A stretch of DNA of 64,000 bases from Emydura subglobosa (lineage: Eukaryota; Chordata; Testudines; Chelidae): the NCBI GenBank assembly GCA_007922225.1, contig ML679961.1:66911075-66975074 (forward strand), read 5' to 3'. Below are positions 33,025 to 44,230 of this stretch, in pieces (position 1 is the stretch's first letter; each line of letters begins with the position of its first letter). Under the pieces are notes generated by a model. That model had not been told where the DNA came from. It did not search any database and worked only from the letters and a program-made list of their open reading frames with translations. A program made the translations under genes and the position numbers.

Positions 33025-35576
33025 GTTGCCAGTGCAGGCTTCTTGGGATACTCCAGAAACCTGCAGGAGGTACTAGTGATTAACATGATTCTTTTGTTAT
33101 ATGGATGTCATACTATTCATACTGACGTAGACCTTGCATGCATGGGTTCTGATTCTATAACATGCTGAGCTCAATCGGACTTCAGTAGAATTTTTTAGTG
33201 GGTGCTCAGCTTCCTTCAGGATTAGGCCCATAAGGGAATAAATACTGATGCTGGATTGGCAGAACTGGGGTGTTCACAGAATGCCACCCTTTTCCTTGAC
33301 ATTTGCTGGATCTGTCCATGTCCCTGACCTGGCACCACAGCTCAATCTGGATCAAGAAATTTATAAAATGTAAAAATACACTAGTGGTCTCTGTGTTGGA
33401 GCCAAGGATTTCTGCTGATTTCTGGCACCTACTAGCTTTCCAAATTTCCTCCTTCTGGCCAGGCCAAATGTGAAGGGAGAGTGCACTTGACTTCTTCAGG
33501 AGATGCGGGGCTCCTGGACAAATTTACTTCCTTTCATATATTTTACAGAGGAAAAAGGCACAAAGCCTCATGTTGACATTTCTGTGATGAACATATAGAT
33601 AAGCTGAATCCACATGATGTTTTTTCATTCCTATGACTTTGCTATTCTCTGAGCAGTCATTTCATGCACTGACGCGCTAGGTTATTTAGAATAAATGTAC
33701 CCTCATCCTTTTTGAGTTAATACCCTCGTATCAGTGTTGATGGAAATACCAGCACTACCTCAATATGTCACTTCACAATGCTATCTCTAGCCAAGGCAGC
33801 CACTTGTCTCAGGAAAGGCCCAATAATTTGTGTCAGCTCATTAATCCCCGTGCTGCTGATTCAGGCATTGAGCTCTCAAGGAGCACTTTGTCCTCGTTCT
33901 TTAACAGCCTTTCTGCTTTATCCCCAGGGGACATTAATAATCAAAACCTGGAGGGAAAGGTCAGAGAATCGAGGTTGATGTCAATTTGAATGAAAATTGC
34001 AATTTGAACTAAATGATTTGAATAAAACTAAAGTATGTTTAAACATTTGGAGAAAAGTGCACATACCACAGAGAGCACTAATGAATATTAGCCCCAAGTA
34101 TCCTGCTTTGGTAGTGACATGCAGCCAGTGCCTAGGTATATTTCCCATTCCCCATGGTGGGAAGGTTTAGTAGGTTAGGAATGGAACTCATTCATGGCTT
34201 CATTCTTATTCATGATTATGACTGGAAATGGCTCTAAAAGTCCACAAAAAGGAAATGGTAAGTGGCCAAAATGTGAGGTGCCAAATGCAGGAGCATTAAT
34301 TAGGACAAAAAGAATTTTTAAGAAAGGAGGGGAGCAGACAGAGGTTCTGTGTGGGCAACTGGGACAAATCAATAGAAGGTTTTAAAACAGAGGGTGGTTT
34401 TCAAGCAGATTCTGAAATGAGCATCTAGTGGAGGTGTTTGAGGACTGAGTGATGTGGTTGTGCATCACTGTATGAGTGAGAAGGTAGGTAGCAGCATTCT
34501 GCATGTTCTTTGTATCAAAAATAGCTATTTAGGGTCTCATCTGCACATCTTACAAAACTCTGGAGTCTGGAAAGCTGAGACTTGGAGAAAGGTCAGAGAA
34601 GAGGGAGTTCATTCTTTCTGGGCTAAGAGCTAAGAAATTTGCAGTGGGCTGTTCTGTTTGCATAGAGATCACAGACTGTCACAGTATCATTCCCTTTGAT
34701 CTATTAGTGTTAAACAAACTAACTTCTCTGGATGGAAACTGGAGCATGCAGCAGAGGGCTTAACTGGATGAAGGACTGTTATAAGGCTATACATTTTACT
34801 TCCTATCTGCCACACATACTTCACCTCTTTTACCGCCTCATTTTAAATGGTTACGAACACTGCTAGACTAGCTTTAAAAAAATACCATTGTGTTTTCCTG
34901 CTAATTGAAAGAGAGAAATTTTCTTGTACTGAATGCTGGATTTCTACTGAATGCTTTCTTCAGTTTGGCAAATAAAAAGCATTTATCTGAAACCTTCCAA
35001 TCAGTAATACAGTAGTAATTACTCAGTCACACGGGGAGCATTTTCTATTCTCAACAACAGACCGGGTGTTTTGAGCTGTAATTGTTTGAGGGCTTATACA
35101 GGTTGTTTTCTTTCAGTAATTGTGATCCACAGACAAGATCAACTTTTTTGGGGGAAATTAAAAACAAATGTTATCATAAAACCTTGTAAAGATAGAGTGA
35201 TCAGTCTAAATACAGGGGTACACATGGTACAAAGGGTAATATTTAATTTATCACACTTATATCAGTTCAGATAAAATAAGAATTGATCCTTTGTTCCAGA
35301 TACAAAATGAATCCTAACTAAACCTTTTTTTGAGATTCAAAAGAATGTGGATAATGCCTCTTCCCCCATAAGTATTATTTTCATTTTACACTTCTCTGTA
35401 GAGTACACTGCCTAGTTCATTCTAGACCTGGAAGTGTCAAAATAAGAAAGGCTGATCCTGAAATACTTCCAGCCTTACCAGAAGAGGATGGATTAGAAGC
35501 TTAATGAAGGAGTTATAAGATTTCCTGCCAATTTTGGAGACTAAAGTGGCCTAAAGGAAGTTCAGCTAAGTATCTA
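33025..35576. other. No gene recognised; palindromic repeat scrap at 33165-33232
   Basis: CTCAATCGGACTTCAGTAGA to CAGGATTAGGCCCATAAGG at 33165-33232 is another decayed copy of the palindromic family. The rest has no supportable gene. Confidence 0.5.
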
Positions 35577-35690
35577 GGGGCAGGTTTACAAAAGCACAAA
35601 TGAAAATTAGTTACTCAGCTCCCACTGACTTTAAATAGGAGTTGGGTGCCTAACTGCCCTTTCATGAGTTTGAAAAATTGGTTCCTTAAA
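35577..35690. repeat. Short palindromic repeat copy
   Basis: GGGGCAGGTTTACAAAAGC, then CTCCCACTGACTTTAAATAG and GGAGTTGGGTGCC, then TTTGAAAAATTGG: inverted arms around a CACTGA core, as in the 27.4-kb MITE. Confidence 0.5.
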
Positions 35691-35699
35691 CTTTTGAGA

Positions 35700-37110
35700 A
35701 TTTATGCAGAGTGAAAGTTTTGATCCATCACTACCTGGAAGAATCATTTTCTATAGATAATTACAACACCAGTTATAAAAGCTTCCTCAGATCATTTCTG
35801 ACAGTGACATCAGATACTGGAGGGACACTAGGTATTGTAGATTTTCTCAGACTACCTAAGTGAAGTTGACCATTGATTAAATACTGTTCAGTAGGCAATA
35901 TATCTCAGGAAACCTTGGTTCAGTTCCTACCACTATTGTCTCTCTTTTTCCAGCTCCTGTCAGAACAGTAAGCCCAGAATTTGGGCAAGTGTGCTTTACT
36001 TTCTCATATTAAAAATGAATGGGCAAATCCTGAAGTTCCTATTCAGTTTTTAATTTAGTCATCATTTGTCTTCAGAGAGAGTTTTTCCCCATTTGAGTCA
36101 AAATATAAACCAAGGGGGAGTTGGAACCCAGTAATTGGGGCGCTTTCTACAAAGTGAACTTCTAAGCACATTAGCAACATAGGAACACAAAGAAAAAGTC
36201 AACTAGATCATCAGTTCAGTAATCTCTTCCAGGGCAGGACAGAATCTCCCGTTTCCCAGAGGAGTCTCTATAAATGCCCAATAAAAATGGGCAAAGAAGG
36301 TGGTGTTCAAACCCAGATCAGCCTTAGGGGGATATTTGGATTTCAGGACTGAAGCTAAAGCAGGGCTAAATTTGGGTTCCATGTTTGGCAGCACTAAATG
36401 TAATGAGCTGTACTCGCAAGATTTTGGCCTAATGTGGCACAACTCAGAACAGCTCATCTTGTAGGACACTTTAGCTTTTCCAGAAACTAGATTTCCGAGA
36501 TCAAGGAAACAGTTTGCTTGTGGTTTCGGATCTGGCCCAGAGCTAAAAATATTAATAACTGGTTTGGATCCTTGCTTTTGAATCCCACCTTCCCTGCAAC
36601 CCTGGCTCCCACATGGGTGGTGAAAAGGGTACACTTTACCGAGGCCCGGAGGCCCTGGGGGCCCCGCCCAGGTTGTAACCCCCATTACCATGAGGAAAAA
36701 CTTGAGGCTAAATTGTAGATCATGCCTAACGATATTTACAGAAACTTATTTCCCTGTATCTATGTATCTATCATCCAGATCTTGTCAGATTTGCAGGAGC
36801 CAATCAGAAGCAGTGTTAGAGCAGTCTCAAGCAACATTCTGAACAGTGAGTTGCTGGGCCTGATGGCCCAGCCCAGGCCCTTCTCTAGAACAGAGAGTGT
36901 GTGTTTGTAAGTTAAACTAGGACTTGTAGTTTTAGACTGAGAGACAGACAGATTTGTGTTCCTCTCTCTAACATGGTTTATCATATCAAGCTCAAGAACT
37001 ACCAGTCTCAGAGTTCTTTGTGCATAGGCAGGAAGGAGGGACAGCTGGTGGGAGGGGCAAAGCAAAGCACCATAAGATAGTGGGAGGATTTGAAGGCCCA
37101 AAATATATGT
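35700..37110. other. No gene recognised
   Basis: A 162-codon minus-strand open frame (36203-36691) overlaps a GC-rich patch (GGCCCGGAGGCCCTGGGGGC) but shows no recognisable domain, and its length fits chance plus composition. Part of 36900-37110 may be the 5' region of the hAT element that follows. Confidence 0.45.
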
Positions 37111-37116
37111 GAGTAA

Positions 37117-38890
37117 GTGTCTAATTCACTCAGAGTCATACACACACCCCATAATGCCATGTCTGGTGGTGGCTATAAATACAAATCAGGCAGCCAGAAA
37201 CGTAAGGAGGTAAAAGAAAGGGAACTAAAAGAAGCTAAAGGACACCAATCTATCCTCCAGTTTTTCAAATCAGACAAGGCCTTTCTGCAGTCAGGCGATA
37301 TACTAACTAGGGTAACAGATGAACAAAATCAAGATGAAAATGATTCAATATAAAGACTATCTGTGGCACTGGTAATTGATAATGCATGTTCTGGCAGCTT
37401 TTCTTTGTCATGTGACTCCAATCTAGTGCTTGAAGATAGTCAGGTAGTATCACCATTAGCATTACCACATTCAGAAGGTTTACAAGAAGCAGGAAAGAGT
37501 AGTGCTACAGTGTCTGATTCTTGTCTTTTCAAAGATCCAGGCTTGTGGCCTGAAAACATAACAGATTCTATCCGTCAAAAAATTGTTCTATCTGGTGCCT
37601 TGACTGTTGAAGAAATGCAGAAGCTAGCAAAGTCAATGCCAAAAGATGTTGATGGGCATAATTTTCCTGAATTTCTTCTCAAATGTAGAACTTCCAACAA
37701 AAGAGAAAAGATACCAAGAGACTGGCTTGTTTGGCGTTCTACCAACCAAGCACCGTAATTGTTTTCCATGTCAGCTGTTTCCTGAAGGGAGGCTTAAACA
37801 ACGCAGTATGCTGGTAAAAAAATTAAGGATATTCACCAATTGGGAAAAAATGGCGTAAACTATATACTAAACTTCCTGAACACGACAAGAGCATAGAACA
37901 TAAAAATTGCTACTGCCAGTGAAAGCAATTACAGTAGTCACTGTCAGGTGGACCTGGAGTGGACAGTGAGATTCAAAAACAAATATTAACAAAAGCTACA
38001 AGACGCAAAGAAATATTGGAAAGATTGTTGGATGTTACTGTCAGGGCACGCAAGACTTTGTAACACGAAGTCAGCTTAGTATGGCAAGAGCTAGGCCCTA
38101 AAAGTGGCAGCAGGCTTATGAGCAAAAGTTAGGCCTCTCAAGAACCAGACTTGTAAGGAATAAGAGGAACTGTCTCCAGGTCTGGAAATATCCTTGAGAT
38201 GAATATAGAAGCCAGCTGACCATAGGGTCAGCAAAAAATTAGCAGTGTTAGCAGTAAAATCAGCAACTCTAGAAATAAACAACTAACGTCACCTTATTGC
38301 GGATTAGCCCCTAGCTAACTGCCAATAAAATAACAGGAAACAAGTGTTAAGGCCCAATCCCCAAGGGGATTGAAATGTAGCCAATAAGCTTATTGCTAGA
38401 ATTGGGGAAGGGGGTATTTTAGGAACTCCAGGTGCGCCTTGCCCTGAGGCTCTCCATGGATCCGTGGAGGTACTAGCAGATGCCTCAGGTGGGTCGGCTT
38501 CCTGGTTTCAACTCGCTTATAGAGTGGAGAATGGGCCTCCACACCCTCATGCTGGTAAGCGCCTGATTCCCAACTGTTAACAGCTTGCAATAGCTTAAAA
38601 TTTGTAACTCTCGTAACTTAAGTGCTGCCTTAAATAAACTGCTAAATGGGCACTTCCTGTCTGCCTGCCTCTTCCTCACTACTGAGATCTAAAAATACGA
38701 ATTCTTCATCTCTGCGGAGCACAGTTACCTTATTTCTTGCTTCATGAGGTTTAGCATTCCGACGAGATAATAAGCTGATAGGTGACCCACACAATTGTAA
38801 CTTTCTTGGAACTCTTGAGATTATAGCTTTTGGTGGGGGGCTAATTCATGATTTTGCAATGAAAAAGGCCAGAAAAATAAAGCTTTAAAG
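37117..38890 (+). pseudogene. hAT transposase with TTF-type zinc finger (ZMYM-like), decayed and split
   Basis: The plus-strand product starts with a basic stretch (YKSGSQKRKEVKERELKEAK) and a SILQFF motif, as in hAT transposases related to vertebrate ZMYM1-like proteins. After an in-frame TAA (37351-37353) the same frame gives DPGLWPENITDSIRQKIVLS, then HNFPEFLLKC and PRDWLVW. A frameshift near 37750 moves to NCFPCQLFP, the Cys-x-x-Cys of the TTF finger, then KKLRIFTNWEKM. It continues with KLPEHDKS-type and RKEILERLLDVTVRARKTL sequence, stops at the LTR at 38059, and resumes after it with GLAFRRDNKLIGDPHNCNFL followed by GTLE. The C-terminal catalytic and dimerisation parts are gone. This is a fossil transposase, not a host ZMYM gene. 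Confidence 0.82.
38059..38728 (+). mobile_element. Solo LTR inserted in the hAT transposase
   Basis: About 670 bases separate two adjacent parts of one transposase reading. The segment begins TGTAACACG and ends near CACAGTTAC, so TGTAAC and GTTAC form short inverted ends like those of LTRs. It holds an AATAAA signal (38633-38638) in the plus orientation and a TATTTTA box-like string near 38415, in the order promoter then poly(A). No gag-pol is attached. A target duplication is not clear (only CTT is shared), so the exact ends carry a few bases of uncertainty. Confidence 0.68.
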
Positions 38891-39629
38891 TTAACTGGCC
38901 TAATTATAAAATGTTTGCAGTCACACTGATTCATTAGAATTAAAAAAAAAAAAAATCAAGATACTGACAGGATATAATACCTTTATAATGACCAAAAAAT
39001 TACAAAATAGTCAGCAAACTTGTAGGACTCTCAGGCTGGGAGTTATGTTAAACAAAAATAGCAAAAGGGGGGTGTTTTTCAGAAATGTAGAACAGTAATT
39101 TCAGAATTCAAACTTTTTTTCATGGCTCATGAGATTGTATGTAAGGGATAAGGGATTGTGGTATGTGTGTGGGAGGGGGCCTATGTTACAAATTTGTACT
39201 GGGCCTGAAAAAATTATTCTTGGGCCCTGCCTGCAACCTATATTTGGGGAGGGGGTTAGATTTGAGATTGGGCCCATCATTAGTGCCTATGAATCAGTGT
39301 ATGGTCATGTGGAGCATATAATTCAGTTACATTTCAGCACTTCTTTGTTGAATCAATTCCCTTCCTTAAGTCATAACACTATTCTGCTCCCTATTTTTAT
39401 ATGCAGATGTCCATAAAACCAGTCAAGTTACATTCAGTTCAGTTTGTTTATGAACAAATGCTAATAATAGTAAGGAACAGACTTCCATCTTTGTTGTGTT
39501 GATACAATTTAAGGAATGGAAAGTGCCTCAAGGAGGGAGTGCTGGGAATAGCTATAAAAGTAATTTGATAATAGAGTCTTGTGATGGATCTGCAAAGTAG
39601 GGGACTACAATACAACTCCCATCAGCCTC
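38891..39629. other. No gene recognised
   Basis: Possibly the internally deleted 3' half of the hAT element above, since no other identity is apparent. A run of A lies at about 38941-38953. Confidence 0.35.
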
Positions 39630-39637
39630 CTCCCCAC

Positions 39638-39784
39638 TAATGCTGGTGCTAGCCCATTGGGGGCCCTAAGGAAGAATATTTTGGCCCCCCCAAACAAATA
39701 CTATTAAATTAATAGGGGCTCCCCCTTGAGCTGCTTGGGGCCGTAAGCATTTGCTTAATCTGCTTATGCCTAGCGCTGGCTCTG
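39638..39784. mobile_element. Small hAT-like MITE
   Basis: The 147-base element lies between perfect 8-base duplications, CTCCCCAC at 39630-39637 and 39785-39792. Its ends are imperfect inverted repeats: TAATGCTGGTGCTAG at the left, and CAGAGCCAGCGCTAG read in reverse at the right (9 of 15). The interior has GGGGGCCC and GGCCCCCC arms. No coding capacity. Confidence 0.72.
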
Positions 39785-39819
39785 CTCCCCACTATACATC
39801 CCTTTCTTCCTAACTCATC

Positions 39820-40560
39820 AGGGACTATGTTTTGCAACAGTCCCCTTTCCACTACACTTCCCGTTCCCCGTGCCAGGTAAGAAGCAGCCAGTCTCTGTTT
39901 TGGGAGAAGCAGCTGCATGGCAAGGAGGAGCTGCAGAAAAGCTGAAAAAAAGCCGCATACCAGCAGGGAGCTAGCGAGAAACCCCAGGACCTGTGGACAA
40001 AGTTGCATGTGAAACAGGTTGGGGCTACTAGACATTACAGCTCAGTACAGGTCTGTGTGAAACTTATGGGGCAGCAGAAGTGGGGCAGGGAACCAGTGCA
40101 ACAGGGCCCCAATGAAAGATAATATCTGAGCCTTGCCTGGAAAAACTGCAAATGCTGGTTTGCCTGAATAGAGACTGTACTGGACTGTAGAAAGCATCTC
40201 AGACACTTGGCTTGAAGAGCCCTGACTCTCAGTTAGATGGCACTACCCCAAAAAGAACTGCTGTTGCTCATTTGGATCTGTAATTGTTTAAGCTGCTGTA
40301 CCTAGAGTATCTGCAACCTTTCCCTTTCTGGCCAGCCCTAATAAAAACCTCTCTCTTAGCCATGTGTCTGAGTGGTTATTGAGAACCCCTCAGCACTAGC
40401 ACCTACAAAGCTTAGCTGCCTAAGCACTTACAGCCTCTGAGACACGGTACATCGGGCATGCTTTTAGCACCCTAGGGTGTGGGATAAGAGTGATATCAAT
40501 AATTAAAGTCTAACTAACCACACAAGGAGTATTACACCACACTAGCCCTGTTGGCAGCAT
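39820..40560 (+). mobile_element. Possible LTR (R/U5-like end)
   Basis: AATAAA at 40340-40345 is followed by CTCTCTTAGCCATGTGTCTG and AGTGGTTATTGAGAACCC. This is the layout of a retroviral-type R/U5 region. The proposed left part (about 39820 onward) is G+C-rich. I could not fix TG...CA ends or a duplication. Confidence 0.35.
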
Positions 40561-41034
40561 GAGTTTCCACATAAAAGAGGGGGCTGTGTGTAAGCAGCGC
40601 CATCTGCCAGCAGATCTTGAAAGGAATGCATGCTGCACCCTGCAAAAAGGTGATGGAGCTTCTGCTGCAGCAGCATGAACTACCTGGAAGCCCAGGAAAA
40701 ATACTCAGGAAGTTGTACTTCCTGTTTTAGCTCTCTCTGCAGCCCTGGGACTGGGCTACTTGAGAGATCATCTCCCTTCCCGTATAATACCATGGCAATT
40801 GCACGCACTAGGGACACATGAGCTAAAAAGACCTCTGGCTGAAGTGAGAGGATACTGGTAGCAAAGTGTCTTTCATGATAGGTCTTTACACTTTAGAACT
40901 CTCAGTGGCTGCAGAAGACAGAATTTCTGGTTTTCCAGTTTTTCTTTTTAAAAAACTAGTTCATTTAATTCACACATTGACAAAAACATCCTTAAAACAG
41001 GTATTCCAGGTAAAAACCCATAATCTGTCAATCA

Positions 41035-41670
41035 TCATTGTAGTGCGGGTGGCCGTCCCGCCCTGTCAGTTTCTGAGGGAGGCCACATCCACTCCCTACT
41101 CTGCCCCCGGCGGGGCAGCAAACAGTCCGGGGCCCCCGGCGGGGTCAGGGAAGGGGGACGCAGGCCCACCCAACTCCACTGCTTCCCAGCCCTGGTCCGT
41201 AGCCGTGGCAGAGGGGTATGCCACGGAGTCAACGGGGTTTCCCCTGGGCTACTTCCTGCCCCCTTTCCCTCGGGTACCTGGTGGGCCACAGCCCAGTCAA
41301 CCTCATCGGGGTAGTCGCCCAGGGACAGGTTGCAAAACCCCTCGATATCGTTGGAGGGTGGTAGGTCGGGCAGCTCGTTGGGGAAGTCGGCGTAGAGCAG
41401 TTCCTCCAGATCCAGCCCCATTAGGGCCCTCGCCTCATAATCGGCCTCTGGCAACTCCTCCAAGTCTGGCCCAGTTATGGCCACCTCCTCCTTGTCCATG
41501 TCCAGCAACTCCTCCAGATCCTGGCCTCCCTGGATCACCGGGTCCTGCTGGGTGTTTGGCTCCAGGGGTACCTCTGGGCCCCGGGCCCCCCGCCGCTCAC
41601 TCGCTGGCACCCAGACCCAGGCCCTGGTTTGCTTATCTGGGTACCGTGTACCAGGTCCCAGGCTGCTCAC
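41035..41670 (-). CDS. Acidic open frame with repeated DLEEL motifs inside the LTR-like unit
   Basis: A 211-codon open frame on the minus strand begins at a GTG; the first ATG comes only at residue 58. Residues 51-56 (DLEELL), 69-74 (DLEELP) and 87-92 (DLEELL) recur every 18 residues, within an acidic stretch of about 80 residues containing ELPDLPPSNDIEGF. The second half is basic and Pro-rich. No domain is recognised. A related reading (DLEELLDAE, DLYELPEAE, DLEELP) exists in the unit at 60.2-61.25 kb, so the motif belongs to a repeat family and was probably once coding. Whether it is expressed now is unknown. The 333-codon plus-strand frame over the same bases is its shadow. Confidence 0.4.
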   Translation of the reverse strand: MSSLGPGTRYPDKQTRAWVWVPASERRGARGPEVPLEPNTQQDPVIQGGQDLEELLDMDKEEVAITGPDLEELPEADYEARALMGLDLEELLYADFPNELPDLPPSNDIEGFCNLSLGDYPDEVDWAVAHQVPEGKGAGSSPGETPLTPWHTPLPRLRTRAGKQWSWVGLRPPSLTPPGAPDCLLPRRGQSREWMWPPSETDRAGRPPALQ

Positions 41671-41882
41671 TCAGGTACCAGGCCGCAGGCAGCTCTGGAG
41701 AGCAGAAAGAGACATTCTTTCCCTCCGGGAGCTGGCCCCATACTGAGCTCCTGGGCCTCTCTTTTATACTTCCTGTCCCACCCCCTCACTTGTGGGCTGG
41801 TGGACAGGCAGTCTCTGGCTCCGCCCCCACAGGCCTGGCCTGTTCCTCCCTGTCAGTTTCAAAGTGAGGCCTCTACACTACA
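41039..41882 (-). mobile_element. GC-rich solo LTR carrying an open frame
   Basis: The 844-base unit starts TGTAGTG and ends CACTACA, a perfect 7-base inverted terminus. The flanks are ATCAT and ATTAT (4 of 5), a plausible 5-base target duplication. On the minus strand a TATAAAAG box (41761-41768) lies about 115 bases from the 5' end, with a GC box (GGGGGCGGAGCC, about 41815-41826) upstream of it. Downstream in the same orientation an acidic frame runs to the far end. It is much more G+C-rich than the flanks. I did not find an AATAAA signal, so LTR is the best reading but not the only one. Confidence 0.65.
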
Positions 41883-42254
41883 ATTATACAAGACACAGGT
41901 GTTTTGCATTTTGGTCACTGGTAACACATTCATCCACTTACTTATGTGACCTTCACTACCATAGCCTCTGAGTGCCAACTGGGCTGGTTCCAGGTTGGGG
42001 AGAAATTGTTATTATTTGAGTACCAGGGGGAGGGAAACTATACCCAAACATTCACGATAAAAAAAGAGAGAAAAGTTAGCATACATGCATTAAAATATTT
42101 ACCTTAATGTTACTGTATGTTAAATTAACCTATTGTAATGAACTGTATCATGTATACAGTTATCACTGCCTGCTAGAGAATGGAGTCAGAGTTATGCACT
42201 GGTGTGCCAGAGGCCTTTTGGAATTTCTCCTTAGTTCATTTTATAAATCAATAT

Positions 42255-42960
42255 AATTAATAAATGAATACATTATAAGGCCAGAAGGGACCACTGTGAT
42301 CATACAGTCTGTCCTCCTGTCTAACACTGGCCCTAGAATTTCCTTGAATTTAATTTGAATTAGAGGGGGTATTTTTTTGAAAAACATCCAATCTTGATTT
42401 TAAAATTGTTAGTGATGGAGAATCCACCACAACCCTTGGTAAAAGATTCGCTGTTTAAAATCAGCACCTTATTTCTTTGCCAGAATTTTTCTAACTTCTG
42501 GATATTGTTATACTTTTGTCTGCTAGATGGAAGAGTACATTATCACATTTTTGTTCCCCATGTAGTTACTTAAAACATGATCAAGTCACACCTTAACCTT
42601 CTCTTTGATAAGCGAAATAGACTGAGCTCCTTGAGTCTTTCACTATAAGGCATATTTTCCAACTGTTTCAACATTCTTGTGGCTATTCTCTAAACCCTCT
42701 CCAATCTATCAACATCCTTCTTGAATTGTAGACACCAGAACTGGACATGGTTTTTCAGTAGTAGTTGCACCTGTGCCAAATACAAATACAAATACCTCCT
42801 TGCTCGCTTTAGCCCTTTGGCCACAGTGCTGTATTGGGAGTTCATGTTCAGTTGATTATCTGCTGAAAACCCCAAGTCTATTTCAGAATCACTGGTTCCC
42901 AGGATAGAGTTCCCCATTCTGTAAGTTTGGCCTACATTCTATGTTCCTAGATATTTGAGG
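42255..42960 (-). mobile_element. CR1 LINE 3' part, antisense
   Basis: At the left, GGCCAGAAGGGACCACTGTG and the ATCATACAGTCTGTCCTCCT that follows are the antisense of the CR1 3' UTR, also seen at 59.43 kb. Further right, the minus-strand frame 42690-42917 gives KNHVQFWCLQFKKDVDRLER, the CR1 'EYCVQFW-P-YKKDI--LERV' block, preceded by DLGFSADNQLNMNSQYSTVA. The copy is 5'-truncated and old. Confidence 0.82.
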
Positions 42961-43924
42961 ATCTGAGTTCAGTCCCTGCTATCTTTTGTGGCATTCTGAG
43001 TAACAGTGCTCTGCAGCATAGTAATGCCCATGAAGGCTGTAGTGTCTATGGATATGTTATAGCATTTCATGTATTTAAGGGAATGTGCTGCAATCACTAA
43101 ATTTGGATCTAGATCCAGAATTCAAGCAGCCCAACATTTGAGTGTGTTTAGATCTGAGATTTTGCTTCATCCAAATGTAGAGAAAGGTACCAATGAGGAA
43201 ATGTGTATTTAAATCAGATTTAGATTCTAGCCTCACCTGCGCTCTCTTACCATAATTCAGGGTGTTTACATATGGGGTTTGCTTTAGGCCCATCTCTTTA
43301 GTAACCAAATAAAATTTAAAAAAAAAAAAAAAAAAGACAAGCTGAAAGCTTTGCCTATAATTTATTTTTTTAATAAAAAACCTTTTTCACTAAAACATTG
43401 CTGTCTATACTTTTTAAATACCTATTTTATAATCACACCAAGATACTTGCAATTGGGTAATAATGCTGATCAATGCACATCCTACTCAATGTTACCTGTG
43501 CCTTGTTATCCAAGATGGGCATTAGTCAGCACCGGCACATGGTTTGTCATATCTTAAGTTATTGCTTATACAGAGATTAATTTCAAAGAATAAAACAAAG
43601 CCATAACAATAGCTTTAAAAATGTAGTATTTCGGCCTATACATTGTAAAATTTCCAGATAAAGTAATAATCAGGGTGACAGCTAATGTACTTTTAAAACA
43701 TCTATAGAGCTCTAAAAAATCCTGCTCACTGAAATGCACTCCCACCCCCATATTAACTGTGCTGGCAGGTACTTAAATAGTTAATGTTGGAGGTCTCATT
43801 AGACCCTGAGGCAGTACTGACTATCATTAATAATGCCTGTCTTAGAACTACACTTGCCCCTCTCTGCTCCTTGCTACTGCCCCCACCACAACAAAACACA
43901 AAGTAGTGCCTGCCAATATTTCTT
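42961..43924. other. No gene recognised
   Basis: Contains a poly(A) run at 43318-43335. Otherwise AT-rich with no supportable feature. Confidence 0.5.
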
Positions 43925-44230
43925 ATATAACTGAAGTGTACTCCACACTGAAGTGTGCCCTTACCTCTATTAAAATGGTCCTTTCATTATATCCACTAAA
44001 ATGTACTCTTCAGCTGAAATGTTCTTCATGCCAAAATTTTCCACATTAAAATTGGTCCCCACAGTTAAATGTAAATCCTCCAATGAAATGTATCTCACTA
44101 TCATTTCCCTACACATCAAAATAATCATCCCACACTAAAATATCTTTCATGTTGAAGTGTCTTCGCCAAACTCGGAAATGTCCCACTGCACCAAAATACC
44201 TCCCCCAAAAGAAAATGTTTCTTACCAGAA
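43925..44230. repeat. Degenerate minisatellite
   Basis: About 300 bases built from a roughly 18-30 base unit with the core (A)CTGAAATGT/CTAAAATGT and a pyrimidine-rich spacer. Examples are CTGAAGTGTACTCC, CTGAAGTGTGCCC, CTAAAATGTACTCTTC, CTGAAATGTTCTTC, ATGAAATGTATCTC and GAAAATGTTTCTTACC. Units have drifted far apart in sequence and spacing. Confidence 0.6.

Noticed and set aside
36203..36691. Minus-strand open frame of 162 codons
   Set aside because: No domain, no good splice or promoter context, and a GC-rich patch at one end. Kept only as an unrecognised open frame.
37117..38890. Host ZMYM-type gene
   Set aside because: The reading has in-frame stops and frameshifts, no introns and an inserted LTR, so it is a fossil transposase rather than the domesticated gene.
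40866..41867. Plus-strand open frame of 333 codons, the longest in the window
   Set aside because: It is Pro/Gly-rich, crosses the left boundary of an LTR-like unit, and lies opposite a frame with repeated DLEEL motifs. Composition explains its length.
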